A model generated the notes under the pieces. It was not told the DNA's origin and did no database searches. It was given only the letters and a program-made list of their open reading frames with translations. Positions 1-8,548 of a stretch of 64,000 nucleotides of DNA are shown piece after piece. Every line of letters starts with the position of its first letter. The stretch's first letter is position 1. The position numbers and the translations under genes were made by a program. The stretch comes from JASGCP01 sp965263285 (lineage in GTDB: Bacteria > Bacteroidota > Bacteroidia > Chitinophagales > Chitinophagaceae): NCBI GenBank assembly GCA_965263285.1, contig CBDHHD010000004.1, positions 434,001 through 498,000 on the forward strand, given 5' to 3'.

Positions 1-251
1 TATAATGTAAGACCGCTCTATTAATACATTACATAACAGTTGCTTAGGTGGCTTTAATCTCATGGCTAACATGCTGTTGCATTCTTGCAGTTTCTTTTTG
101 TATTGTTCTTTATCTGCAGACTTGGTTTTTTATTTTTTTGTATCAAGACAAAAGAAAGAAAAAGATATAAAAAAACGAATACTACATTATACATGATTAG
201 CTACAAAAGTACAAATACCCCTCTCCCAGCACCTCAAAAAAAAGATTTAGC
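1..251. repeat. Partial copy (right half) of the ~440 bp intergenic repeat core
   Basis: The stretch holds the right half of the dispersed core seen in full at 12575-13012. It has the phrase around CTTTATCTGCAG, the inverted TTTCTTT / AAAGAAA arms flanking a short TATCAAGACA loop, and the terminal CAGCACCTCAAAAAAA followed by GATTTAGC at about 226-251. The left part is too diverged to follow. No gene is visible before 307. Confidence 0.75.
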
Positions 252-306
252 ATAGCATCTAATAAATTAGGTATTTTTATGTTTTATTTATATATTATTA
301 GTAGAT

Positions 307-1263
307 ATGGATAATATGTGGCTGTTTTTTTTTATAATCATACCTATTATTGCTGTTATTTTTTTTATTGATTTTAATATCATTAATAAGAAAAATAAAA
401 ATAGGGCAGTGGTAAATATAAAGTACCATTTATATAAAGTTGCATCTTGGGTGTGCATTTCTTTATTTATATTTTTTTTCTATTTGTTTTTTTTTAGTCA
501 TAAGATAGCATTTGCATATTTGTCTGTCTATTTTACAGAATGGTCACTTAATGTAGATAATATGCTCGTATTTGTTATTTTGTTTAATAAATTTACACTC
601 CCTGCTCAAGATGAAAATATGGCACTTAATAGAGGTATTATTTTTACTATTATTTCTAGAATTATTTTTATTTTGTTAGGTGTGATGATAATACAAAAAA
701 TTGCTTGGATAATGCATATATTCGGCATGATTCTTATATACAGTGGATATAAATCACTATTTGCAACCAAACAGAAAGACAATAATATTTTGCATAATAA
801 ATTTTATATTTTTTTAACACGCGTCTTGCCAATTACACAGCACTATCAACAAGGTAAAATGATTATAAAAGAAAATAAAAAACGATATGTCTCTTCTTTA
901 TTCGTTTTGATTGTATTGATTGTAATTGCAGATATTCTTTTTTCGTTAGACTCTATTCCTGCTATCATTGACATTACTCAGGTTGTTTCGGTATTGATTT
1001 TATCAAATATATGTGCACTCATGGGATTGAAGAACTTGTTTTTTGTTATAAGAAAGTATGTAGGAACTTTTATATTCTTGCCTAAAGGCATGGGTATATT
1101 ATTGTTGTTTATTGGACTAAAAATGGAATTTGCTCATTATATTAATTTGTATATATCGCAAGATGTTTTACTTATATTATCTTTATTAGTAGTTTTTTTT
1201 TCTGTTTTTTTTTCTATTGTTCTATCTTTATATTGGCAAAAAAGAAAAACAAATGGGCATTAA
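307..1263 (+). CDS. TerC-family integral membrane protein
   Basis: A 318-residue protein with about eight hydrophobic segments. Two signature stretches mark the TerC family (PF03741): an acidic intramembrane motif EWSLNVDNMLVFVILF near residue 80, and the second-half motif ILFSLDSIPAIID followed by SNICALMGLKNLFFV. The paired aspartates of these motifs are thought to bind metal ions. Family members act in manganese export, metal loading during secretion, or tellurite resistance; the exact role here is unknown. The ATG at 307 is the first in-frame start and lies after a repeat remnant. It is followed 32 bases later by murF-alr on the same strand, so co-transcription is possible. Length is normal for the family. 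No tellurite cluster surrounds it. Confidence 0.85.
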   Translation: MDNMWLFFFIIIPIIAVIFFIDFNIINKKNKNRAVVNIKYHLYKVASWVCISLFIFFFYLFFFSHKIAFAYLSVYFTEWSLNVDNMLVFVILFNKFTLPAQDENMALNRGIIFTIISRIIFILLGVMIIQKIAWIMHIFGMILIYSGYKSLFATKQKDNNILHNKFYIFLTRVLPITQHYQQGKMIIKENKKRYVSSLFVLIVLIVIADILFSLDSIPAIIDITQVVSVLILSNICALMGLKNLFFVIRKYVGTFIFLPKGMGILLLFIGLKMEFAHYINLYISQDVLLILSLLVVFFSVFFSIVLSLYWQKRKTNGH

Positions 1264-1295
1264 TAAAATAATTATCATAGTATAGATGCTGACTT

Positions 1296-3740
1296 ATGTA
1301 CACTATTAAAATCATAGCGAATATATTGTGTTGCAATATTAATATTGTATCTAATACTTTTATTGAGTTGCTGGCATTTGATAGTAGAAAAATTGTGTTG
1401 CCTGATAGAACACTTTTTTTTGCTTTAGATAGTCATAGGAGAAGTGCTCATTCATTTGTTTTAGATGCATATAAGTTAGGGGTTAGAAATTTTGTATTAA
1501 AAGATAGATTATTTTTGCAACAAGTAAAGGATACCAATATTATTGAAGTAGAAGATCCGCTTGCGGCACTTCAAAAGATAGCCATATATCATCGCTCCCA
1601 ATATCATATCCCTGTATTTGGAATTACAGGCAGCAATGGGAAAACAATTGTAAAAGAATGGATGTTTCAATTGCTACAAGAAGATAAAAGGATTGTTAGA
1701 AGTCCTCGAAGCTTTAACTCACAAATAGGAGTTCCTTTAAGTGTGTGGCAAATGCATGAAAAAGATGATATAGCTATTTTTGAGGCAGGCATTTCAAAGA
1801 AAAACGAAATGAGTAAATTGGCATCTATCATTCAACCAACCATTGGTGTCATTACTAATATAGGAGATGCACATGATGAAGGTTTTTCTCATAGAGAGGA
1901 AAAGTTGTTAGAAAAATGTTATCTATTTCAACATTGTGAAGTACTTATTTATCCTATTATATTAGAGGAATCTATTGCATCTTATATCCCCCTAAGTGTA
2001 AAACGATTTTCTTGGGGACATAATGAAAAAGCAACCCTCTATGTAAAGGAAATACATGTAGATGGTGGCCATACAAAAATAACTTTTGTGTATCAAAAAC
2101 AAAGCTTTTTTTGCTTTTTGCCTTTTGTAAATAATATGTCTGTGTCTAATGCAGTTACATGTATCGCTTGTTTATTATATATAGAGTATCCCATTAGTAA
2201 GATTATAGAACGAATTCAATTGCTTACCTCATTAGAAATGCGCATGGAAATTAAAAAGGGAGTGTATGACTGTGTATTTATAAATGATAGTTATAATAAT
2301 GATTGGGTGGGTCTTACTTCTGCTTTAGATTATCTACAATATCAATTTAAGGGTGATGAGCAGGTACTTATATTATCTGATATGATTCATACAGGTATGG
2401 ATACAGAAATACTCTATCAAAAGATCGCATGCGAAATAAAGCAAAGAAAGATTATGCAACTCATTGCTATTGGAGAAGAATGGAAAAGCTACGCCTATCT
2501 ATTTTCTTTTTTGAGTGCTTATTTTTATACAGATGTTGATGAATTTTTTAGGTCACAAAAATTATTGTCATTTCAAAAGAAAGCTATTTTAATAAAAGGG
2601 GAACGACGATTTCAATTTGAACGCATTAGTAGCTGGTTAGAAATAAAAAAGCACCATACCATCGCATATATACGATTAGATATTGCTTTGCATAATCTTA
2701 ATCAATTTAAAGATAAATTATTACCTCAAACCAAAATCATGGCAATGGTTAAGTCTGATAGCTATGGGAGTGGCTCTCAAGAGTGGGTTCGTTTTTTACA
2801 AAAAGAACAAATAGATTATGTAGGAGTGGCTTATGCAGATGAAGGGGTGGCTCTTCGTAGAGAAGGTATTCGAGTGCCTATTATGGTTATGAATACAGCT
2901 ACGGACAGTTTTCATGATGTGATAGAGTTTGGGTTAGAACCAGAAATATATAGCATTGATTTTTTAAGAAACATAATACATTATCTTACCCATCAAGGAG
3001 TTAATAAATTTCCTATTCATATTAAGTTAAATACAGGGATGAATAGATTGGGTATTGATACGCACGAGGTTGATCACTTAATACAGGAATTGTCAAATAC
3101 TAATACAGTTCTTGTTCGCTCTATCTTTACACATCTTGTAGGGGGAGCTAGTAAGGAATGTAATGATTTTATGCAATGTCAAGTGCAATTATTTGACATG
3201 TACTCCCGCCAAATAAAAAGTGCATTGCCTTATCCTTGTATGACACATATCGCTAATTCATTTATTGTATCTCGATGTCCTGATTTACAATATGATATGG
3301 TTCGATTAGGTATTGGATTGTTTGGAGAAGGAGATACCGACTTACATTTACAACCTGTTATGCAACTGTTTACTACTATTACTCAAATAAGATGGATTAA
3401 AGCTAATGAAACAGTAAGCTATGAGCGAAGTGGAAGAGTAGCAAAAGATACAAGGGTGGCTACTATTTGTATAGGCTATGGAGATGGGTATCCCAGACAA
3501 TTAAGCAACAGAGTTGGCAAGGTATGGATACATAACGCTTTTGCTCCTATTATTGGTAATATTTGTATGGATATGATGATGATAGATGTTACGCATATAC
3601 CTGAAGCAAAAGAAGGAGATACTGTAGAGCTCTTTGGTGATTATATCTCTTTGTCAGATATCGCTTCTTGGGCTAATACAATACCTTATGAAATACTTAC
3701 ACGCATTCAACAAAGAGTAAAAAAAATATATGTATATTAA
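1296..3740 (+). CDS. murF-alr: Bifunctional UDP-MurNAc-tripeptide:D-Ala-D-Ala ligase / alanine racemase
   Basis: An 814-residue fusion typical of Bacteroidota. Residues 1 to about 450 form MurF, a cytoplasmic Mur ligase that adds D-Ala-D-Ala to UDP-MurNAc-tripeptide. The ATP P-loop GITGSNGKT is at residues 109-117, and there is a Mur-ligase C-terminal domain with FINDSYNND in place of the usual DSYN motif. Residues from about 453 to the end form a PLP-dependent alanine racemase, supplying D-alanine. Its PLP lysine is K486 in MAMVKSDSYGSG, followed by KLNTGMNRLGI, FTHLVGG, MVRLGIGLFG, VSYERSG, GYGDGYPR and NICMDMMMIDVT. The last motif has Asn where Arg is usual. Both halves look intact. The physical link makes D-Ala and uses its dimer in the same wall pathway. 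Confidence 0.95.
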   Translation: MYTIKIIANILCCNINIVSNTFIELLAFDSRKIVLPDRTLFFALDSHRRSAHSFVLDAYKLGVRNFVLKDRLFLQQVKDTNIIEVEDPLAALQKIAIYHRSQYHIPVFGITGSNGKTIVKEWMFQLLQEDKRIVRSPRSFNSQIGVPLSVWQMHEKDDIAIFEAGISKKNEMSKLASIIQPTIGVITNIGDAHDEGFSHREEKLLEKCYLFQHCEVLIYPIILEESIASYIPLSVKRFSWGHNEKATLYVKEIHVDGGHTKITFVYQKQSFFCFLPFVNNMSVSNAVTCIACLLYIEYPISKIIERIQLLTSLEMRMEIKKGVYDCVFINDSYNNDWVGLTSALDYLQYQFKGDEQVLILSDMIHTGMDTEILYQKIACEIKQRKIMQLIAIGEEWKSYAYLFSFLSAYFYTDVDEFFRSQKLLSFQKKAILIKGERRFQFERISSWLEIKKHHTIAYIRLDIALHNLNQFKDKLLPQTKIMAMVKSDSYGSGSQEWVRFLQKEQIDYVGVAYADEGVALRREGIRVPIMVMNTATDSFHDVIEFGLEPEIYSIDFLRNIIHYLTHQGVNKFPIHIKLNTGMNRLGIDTHEVDHLIQELSNTNTVLVRSIFTHLVGGASKECNDFMQCQVQLFDMYSRQIKSALPYPCMTHIANSFIVSRCPDLQYDMVRLGIGLFGEGDTDLHLQPVMQLFTTITQIRWIKANETVSYERSGRVAKDTRVATICIGYGDGYPRQLSNRVGKVWIHNAFAPIIGNICMDMMMIDVTHIPEAKEGDTVELFGDYISLSDIASWANTIPYEILTRIQQRVKKIYVY

Positions 3741-4060
3741 AAGGTGTTTAGCTACAAATTATTATAATGAATGAGCGTATCCATAGTTGTCTTTATATGC
3801 AAGTGCCTTATATGCTCATCATAACAATTCAATATATAAACTTTGCCACACATTCTATCTGGTTGATCTACTCGCCTTTTTTGTAATACTCTTTATCTAA
3901 AGGCAGTCCTCATCAAAGACTTCGTATGATTCCTATGTTTATATTTATTCGATAATCAATACTCACCATCATCTCAAAATAAAGAGACAGCCAACAATTG
4001 TCAAATGTCGCTACCTTAAAACAGAGGAGACTTTAAATTTATTATACTATCTTTCGTTGA
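3741..4060. repeat. Gene-free stretch holding a degenerate repeat-core remnant
   Basis: About 240 bases resemble the middle and left part of the dispersed repeat core in degenerate form. They contain ATGCTCATCATAACAATTC, CTCTTTATCTAAAGGCAGTCC and TCATCAAAGACTTCG, matching the well-preserved phrases of other copies with many substitutions. The remainder up to the promoter at 4068 shows nothing recognisable. Confidence 0.6.
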
Positions 4061-4067
4061 CTTTTTT

Positions 4068-4075
4068 TACATTTG
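4068..4075 (+). promoter_or_regulatory. Bacteroidota-type -7 promoter box (TACATTTG), probable leaderless start
   Basis: TACATTTG matches the Bacteroidota -7 consensus TAnnTTTG. The next ATG starts at 4080, four bases after the box. In this phylum transcription begins about 5-8 bases after the box, so the transcript would start at or within the start codon. No well-spaced TTTG -33 box is obvious. Confidence 0.55.
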
Positions 4076-4079
4076 CATT

Positions 4080-5234
4080 ATGAAAGATGTTCCAATTCTA
4101 TTGCTCATATTATTAGTAGGGTTAACATTAACTGGTATAGTTCAAGTTGTTTATCATATTATATTTTTAAAACTATATTTTTATAAATCAAAAGTAGTAG
4201 AAACTGAAAAAGTATCCTATATACCTATGAGTGTTGTAATACCTATAGGTTATATAGATGATACAGTTTATGATAACATAGAGCAAATGCTAACACAAGA
4301 ATATCCTAATGATTATGAGGTTGTTTTAGTAGATTATAGTTTGGATGATAATGCTCATTTTAAATTAAAAGAATTAGTTAATACTTATCCCCATTTGAAT
4401 GTTATTATCTTAGCCCAATTGCCATCGTTAATGGAAGGTATTAAGTTTCCTATTTCTATCGCTATTAAATCTTGTAAGTACGAGAAGATTGCTGTGGTGA
4501 GTGCTTTTTGTGTGCCTACATCAAAGCAATGGCTCCAGTCGGTAGCTTTACAAGTCAATGATTCTACAGATATGATAATTGGATATGCGCAAAGAGCGAA
4601 ACAAAAAGGAATGTGGCAGCATTGGATGAGATTTGAACATTGTCATCATGCTTTGCTGTATTTGTCTTTTTGTTTGTTGGGGGGAGCTTATCGGTTTTCT
4701 ATACATAATTGGGTTATTTCTAAATCTTTGTTCTTAGAACACAAAGGATTTTCTTCTTTTAATAATAAAGTAGGGGGGGAAGATAGCTTATTTATTCAAA
4801 AAATTGCTAAAGACAAAAAGGTAGAAATTAATATTGAAAAAAATACCTTTGTAAGAATGATTGATATACAGGATTATGAGAAATGGTGGGCAGAAAAAAA
4901 ACGAGAGTTTATGCTTACCCGTTTTTATACAACATCTGTTAAGTATAAGATTGGTTTATATGTATTGGCACAAATTGTTTTTTTTGTTTTGTTTATAGTT
5001 ATATTGGTATATGCTATTATAAGCAAAAATAAGATGATGGCTACATATATAGCATTTGTTATATGTGTTAAATATATCATTCATACAATTATATATTATG
5101 TTAGCTTTAAAAAGTTAGATGATAAAAAATTATGGAAGCATACTTGGTGGACGGGTATCTTTTTGCCTATTTTTTATATAAGACTATTACTATTACAATT
5201 TAAAAAAGTGAGCAAATATTGGAAACTATATTAA
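4080..5234 (+). CDS. Membrane-anchored family 2 glycosyltransferase
   Basis: A 384-residue protein with an N-terminal membrane helix (about 4-30), a GT-A glycosyltransferase domain (about 45-270: MSVVIPIGYIDD, EVVLVDYSLDDN, GGAYRFS, GGEDSLFIQKI) and two or three C-terminal helices. This layout is common for GT2 enzymes that build cell-surface polysaccharides. Oddly, the usual DxD-type motif (here VVSAFCVP, usually DADCVP) lacks its aspartates, and the QxxRW motif is replaced by KKREFM. The enzyme may therefore be divergent or inactive. It overlaps rsmG by 16 bases, so the two are probably co-translated. The substrate cannot be told. Confidence 0.8.
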   Translation: MKDVPILLLILLVGLTLTGIVQVVYHIIFLKLYFYKSKVVETEKVSYIPMSVVIPIGYIDDTVYDNIEQMLTQEYPNDYEVVLVDYSLDDNAHFKLKELVNTYPHLNVIILAQLPSLMEGIKFPISIAIKSCKYEKIAVVSAFCVPTSKQWLQSVALQVNDSTDMIIGYAQRAKQKGMWQHWMRFEHCHHALLYLSFCLLGGAYRFSIHNWVISKSLFLEHKGFSSFNNKVGGEDSLFIQKIAKDKKVEINIEKNTFVRMIDIQDYEKWWAEKKREFMLTRFYTTSVKYKIGLYVLAQIVFFVLFIVILVYAIISKNKMMATYIAFVICVKYIIHTIIYYVSFKKLDDKKLWKHTWWTGIFLPIFYIRLLLLQFKKVSKYWKLY

Positions 5235-5842
5235 CATATTTTACTGATTTTACAGACACGCAGATTTCTCAATTTAAGAAATTATTACCTCTATATAGTG
5301 AGTGGAATAAAAAAATTAATGTAATATCAAGAAGAGATGTAGATTCTTTATATATTCATCATATTCTCCATTCTTTAAGTATTGCTGCTTTTATGTCATT
5401 TGAAAAGAATGCCTCAATTATTGATATAGGTTGTGGAGGAGGGTTCCCTAGTATCCCATTGGCTATTTTTTTTCCTGAAATTTCTTTTTATTTGGTAGAT
5501 AGTATTGCAAAGAAATTAACGGTAGTGGAAGCCATAGCTAAAGAATTAGGGTTGCATAATATTACTATAAAGCATGGAAGAGTAGAAGATATAAAGAATA
5601 AGCAATTTGATTTTTGTATTAGTAGGGGAGTTACCAACTTAAAACAACTATGGCAATGGAGTAAACCCCTTATTAAAAAAGGAGGTCATCATGCGATATT
5701 AAATGGGCTCATATGCCTTAAAGGAGGCGATTTACATCAAGAAATAGCAGATAGTTGCACACGCCCTACTTTGATTTCTATAAAACAATATTTTCAAGAA
5801 TCCTTTTTTGATGAAAAATATATTATCTACCTAAATAAATAA
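5219..5842 (+). CDS. rsmG: 16S rRNA (guanine527-N7)-methyltransferase
   Basis: A 207-residue Rossmann-fold methyltransferase. By homology it methylates N7 of G527 in 16S rRNA, using S-adenosylmethionine bound at IDIGCGGGFPSIPLA (residues about 69-83). The family motifs LYSEWNKKINVISRRD, HHILHSLSIA, YLVDSIAKKL and FCISRGVTNL are all present. I keep the TTG start at 5219 because it gives the N-terminus METILTYF, the expected beginning for this family; later ATGs would remove conserved residues. The start lies inside the glycosyltransferase gene (16-base overlap), suggesting translational coupling. Confidence 0.93.
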   Translation: METILTYFTDFTDTQISQFKKLLPLYSEWNKKINVISRRDVDSLYIHHILHSLSIAAFMSFEKNASIIDIGCGGGFPSIPLAIFFPEISFYLVDSIAKKLTVVEAIAKELGLHNITIKHGRVEDIKNKQFDFCISRGVTNLKQLWQWSKPLIKKGGHHAILNGLICLKGGDLHQEIADSCTRPTLISIKQYFQESFFDEKYIIYLNK

Positions 5843-5856
5843 TATATTTTATTAAC

Positions 5857-5886
5857 TTTGAAATTATTATTTTTTTTGTATATTTG
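5857..5886 (+). promoter_or_regulatory. Consensus Bacteroidota promoter (TTTG-N18-TATATTTG)
   Basis: TTTG at 5857-5860 and TATATTTG at 5879-5886 are separated by 18 bases, a textbook match to the phylum's housekeeping promoter. The predicted transcription start is about 5893, just upstream of the ATG at 5906. This shows that an in-frame TTG at 5858 is not a start codon but part of the promoter. Confidence 0.8.
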
Positions 5887-5905
5887 TATCAAAATTTTAT
5901 ATTAT

Positions 5906-6667
5906 ATGTTTAGAAGTACTACTAATCCAGCATTGCGACAAACTATCTTTGAAAGAGCAAGACAAGATGCACAATCAACTGGTGTAATGACTATTAAAGG
6001 ATCTTTGAGTAAATTTGGTTTTCTATTGATTATGTTATTAGCCGGAGCGGCATATACTTGGCAACGATATTATACAGGACAATCTATTACAGGCTTGATG
6101 ATTATAGGTTTAATAGGGGGATTGATAGGGGCTATTTTTATTATGTTTAAACCTAAATGGGCAGGGGTGATTGCTCCAGCTTATGGCATTCTAGAAGGTT
6201 TTTTAATTGGTGGATTATCTGCTTTTATTAACCAAACTTTTGCTAAATCATACCCTAACTTAGTTATCCAAGCAGTAGGATTAACAATTGGTGTGGCTAT
6301 TGCTATGTTTCTATTGTATAGCTTTCGTATTATTAGAGCTACAGAGAAATTTAAAAGTATTATTATAACAGCTACCTTTGGAATTGCTATCTTTTATTTT
6401 ATAACGATGATAGTAAGAATGTTTGGCGTAAATATGCCTTTCTTAGACTTTGGAAATGGTGGGATGTTAGGTATTGGTATTAGCTTGTTTGTAGTAGCTA
6501 TTGCAGCATTAAATTTAATATTGGATTTTGACTTAATTGAACAAGGAGCCACAATGGGCGCACCTAAGTATATGGAATGGTATGGTGCTTTTGCTCTTCT
6601 TATTACAATTGTTTGGCTTTATATAGAAATTCTTCGGTTGTTAAGTAGATTCGGCGGAAGACAATAA
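5906..6667 (+). CDS. Bax inhibitor-1 / YccA-family membrane protein
   Basis: A 253-residue protein when begun at the ATG at 5906 (MFRSTTNPALRQTIFERA). It has seven hydrophobic segments. The cytoplasmic N-terminal stretch RSTTNPALRQTIFERARQ and the ending ILDFDLIEQGATMGAPKYMEWYGAFALLITIVWLYIEILRLLS are characteristic of the bacterial Bax-inhibitor-1-like family (YetJ/YccA relatives, PF12811). Some relatives are pH-gated calcium leak channels; the physiological role in this phylum is unknown. The start is fixed by the promoter at 5857-5886. A rho-independent terminator follows, so it is probably a single-gene transcript. Confidence 0.88.
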   Translation: MFRSTTNPALRQTIFERARQDAQSTGVMTIKGSLSKFGFLLIMLLAGAAYTWQRYYTGQSITGLMIIGLIGGLIGAIFIMFKPKWAGVIAPAYGILEGFLIGGLSAFINQTFAKSYPNLVIQAVGLTIGVAIAMFLLYSFRIIRATEKFKSIIITATFGIAIFYFITMIVRMFGVNMPFLDFGNGGMLGIGISLFVVAIAALNLILDFDLIEQGATMGAPKYMEWYGAFALLITIVWLYIEILRLLSRFGGRQ

Positions 6668-6686
6668 ATAAATTATATTAATTAAA

Positions 6687-6720
6687 ATAAAAAGGGTAGG
6701 AGATTTTCCTGCCCTTTTTT
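6687..6720 (+). terminator. Rho-independent terminator after the Bax-inhibitor-1 family gene
   Basis: AAAAAGGGTAGGA and TCCTGCCCTTTTTT form a stem with a GATTT-type loop and one G-T wobble. The run of A before and T after the stem would make it usable in both directions. Confidence 0.85.
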
Positions 6721-6735
6721 ATTGCTGATAGTTTT

Positions 6736-7681
6736 AGAAAAGTGGTATAACGACTTTTCTAGTGAGCAGGTATTAACATACAGCTTTTTTTTGTAATGAC
6801 TCAGGTATAGATTCATTATTTGTTTTTTATATCTTTTTCTTTCTTTTATCTTGATACAAAAGAAAGAAAAAATCAAGCCTGCAGATAAAGAGCTACAAAA
6901 CTACGGCTCGCTACGCTAGCGAGAATGAATAGGAGGCGGTTAGGTATGAATCGTTATGATGAGCTTATCCATAGGTATCTTTTATGTACATACTTTATGC
7001 TCATCATAACGATTCATGTATAAAAACTCCCGCCTCCACATTCTCGCTGGTCGCTTCGCTCACCTCGTTTTGTAACGCTCTTTATCTGAGCGGCAGTCCT
7101 CATCAGATATTTCCTATTATTTCGGCATAACTAAATTTAGTGTGAGGAAAAATTTAGTTTACTAAAAGGCTACATCTTTTTTTGAGGTGCTGGGAGATAT
7201 TTATATTTTTGTAATTGCTCATATATAGGTTCATCATTTATTTTTTATATCTTTTTCTTTCTTTTGTCTTGATACAAAAGAAAGAAACAAAGAAAAAATC
7301 AAGCCTGCAGATAAAGAGCTACAAAACTATGGCTCGCTACGCTAGCGAGAATGAATGGGAGGCGGTTAGGTATGAATCGTTATGATGAGCTTATCCATAG
7401 GTATCTTTTATGCAAATACTTTATGCTCATCATAACGATTCATATATAAAAACTTCCGCCCCCACATTCTCGCTGGTCGCTTCGCTCACCTCGTTTTGTA
7501 ACGCTCTTTATCTGAGGGCAGTCCTCATCAGATATTTCCTATTATTTCCATATTGTATATATATGTAATAATACATGCTTCCAGCACCTCAAAAAAAGAT
7601 GTAGCCAAAAACAAATTGGTTTTTTTTAAAATATATTATCTTTGTCGTTGCTTACTAAAAAAATCGTTATACCAGAAAAGT
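6736..7681. mobile_element. Compound non-autonomous element, type-3 ends, with 8-bp target duplication
   Basis: The element itself is 6744-7673. It begins GGTATAACGACTTTTCTAGT and ends with the matching inverted sequence ACTAAAAAAATCGTTATACC. It is flanked by the direct repeat AGAAAAGT (6736-6743 and 7674-7681), a clear 8-bp target-site duplication. Inside are two tandem copies of the repeat core: one up to about 7123, and one at 7168-7606. A type-2 end (GGCATAACTAAATTTAGTGT at 7124) lies between them. No transposase is encoded. The right end carries TTGG-N-TATCTTTG, a likely promoter pointing to higher coordinates. Confidence 0.85.
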
Positions 7682-7711
7682 ATAGGGAATAGAGAAAAAT
7701 ACCCTTTATTA

Positions 7712-8509
7712 CTATTGTGGTTTTCGTCGTTGTTTTATTTTTTCGAACAAGTCATCTTCTCTCTGTTCTTCTATTTTAGGATCTTCTTTTTGTAAATACT
7801 CACAATCACCAAATAGATTACCTCTTTTTCGATTTTGTCTTGGTTCAATTATTTCAATTAGCATAGATTCTAACTCATCACCTACATTTTCAATATTAAT
7901 ATTACTAAAATTAACATCACTGATATTTAAATTCCCGTCTTTATTAACCGGGTAGAAACCAAACCAAGAGAACCTATTCCATCGTCCATTAAGTCTACCT
8001 AATGTGTGTTCTTGTAGTCTTTGTCCAAGTGTTCGTTTAATAGCTTGCCCAATATAGATAATTTCTCGATGATCATAGAGTAAGTAAATGCCTATTTGAT
8101 CTTTAAAGTTTATAGGGTTAGATTTATATTGTTCAACACCAAATAAATCAGGTTGAGTAGGAGACCAATTAACATAATCCCTATTCCAATATAGTCCAAA
8201 TGCATGTATGATTTTAACATTTTTATCGTCTTCATTATCTTCATTTTGCGTATTTCCTGCCTGTGTTATTGAAGTATATTCTTTTAGAGTAAATAAACCT
8301 CTTGATAGTTTTACAATTTGAGAGTCTTTTTTCTTTATTTCTATGGATAATTGTGCTGATACAGTGCTATTAGGAGTAGCACCAGATGTAGTTGGATTCC
8401 TTAGTCCTAACGAAAATATTTTTGCTGTTATGTCAGTATAATACAATCCTTCTTTTTCATCCACCAAAGCTCTTTTAATAGCATCTGTCCAAGATAAGTC
8501 TTGTGTCAT
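7712..8509 (-). CDS. HARE-HTH domain / GIY-YIG nuclease fusion, possible defence nuclease
   Basis: A 265-residue protein. Residues about 4-78 (SWTDAIKRALVDEKEGLYYTDITAKIF ... KLSRGLFTL) read as a HARE-HTH winged-helix domain, a module known from DNA-modification and restriction contexts. After an acidic linker (about 88-97), a GIY-YIG nuclease domain spans about 138-230, with GIY at 140-142, YIG at 152-154, R164 in LGQRLQEH and a likely metal-binding E214 in DELESMLIEI. All catalytic positions appear present. It is followed by icd's 3' end and bounded by a repeat element, with no methyltransferase beside it. A stand-alone type II or modification-dependent endonuclease is a reasonable inference; a repair or homing role is an alternative. 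Confidence 0.75.
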   Translation of the reverse strand: MTQDLSWTDAIKRALVDEKEGLYYTDITAKIFSLGLRNPTTSGATPNSTVSAQLSIEIKKKDSQIVKLSRGLFTLKEYTSITQAGNTQNEDNEDDKNVKIIHAFGLYWNRDYVNWSPTQPDLFGVEQYKSNPINFKDQIGIYLLYDHREIIYIGQAIKRTLGQRLQEHTLGRLNGRWNRFSWFGFYPVNKDGNLNISDVNFSNINIENVGDELESMLIEIIEPRQNRKRGNLFGDCEYLQKEDPKIEEQREDDLFEKIKQRRKPQ

Positions 8510-8548
8510 ATTCTATATATAATTAGACTATTATATTTTATCTAATGC

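Noticed and set aside
5858..5905. Upstream TTG start for the Bax-inhibitor-1 family protein.
   Set aside because: It overlaps a consensus promoter, and the added residues are hydrophobic and not family-like. ATG 5906 gives the expected N-terminus.
6744..7673. Regular repeats in this region as a possible CRISPR array.
   Set aside because: Units are over 400 bases, have terminal inverted repeats and target duplications, and are scattered over the window. There are no short repeats with unique spacers and no cas genes.
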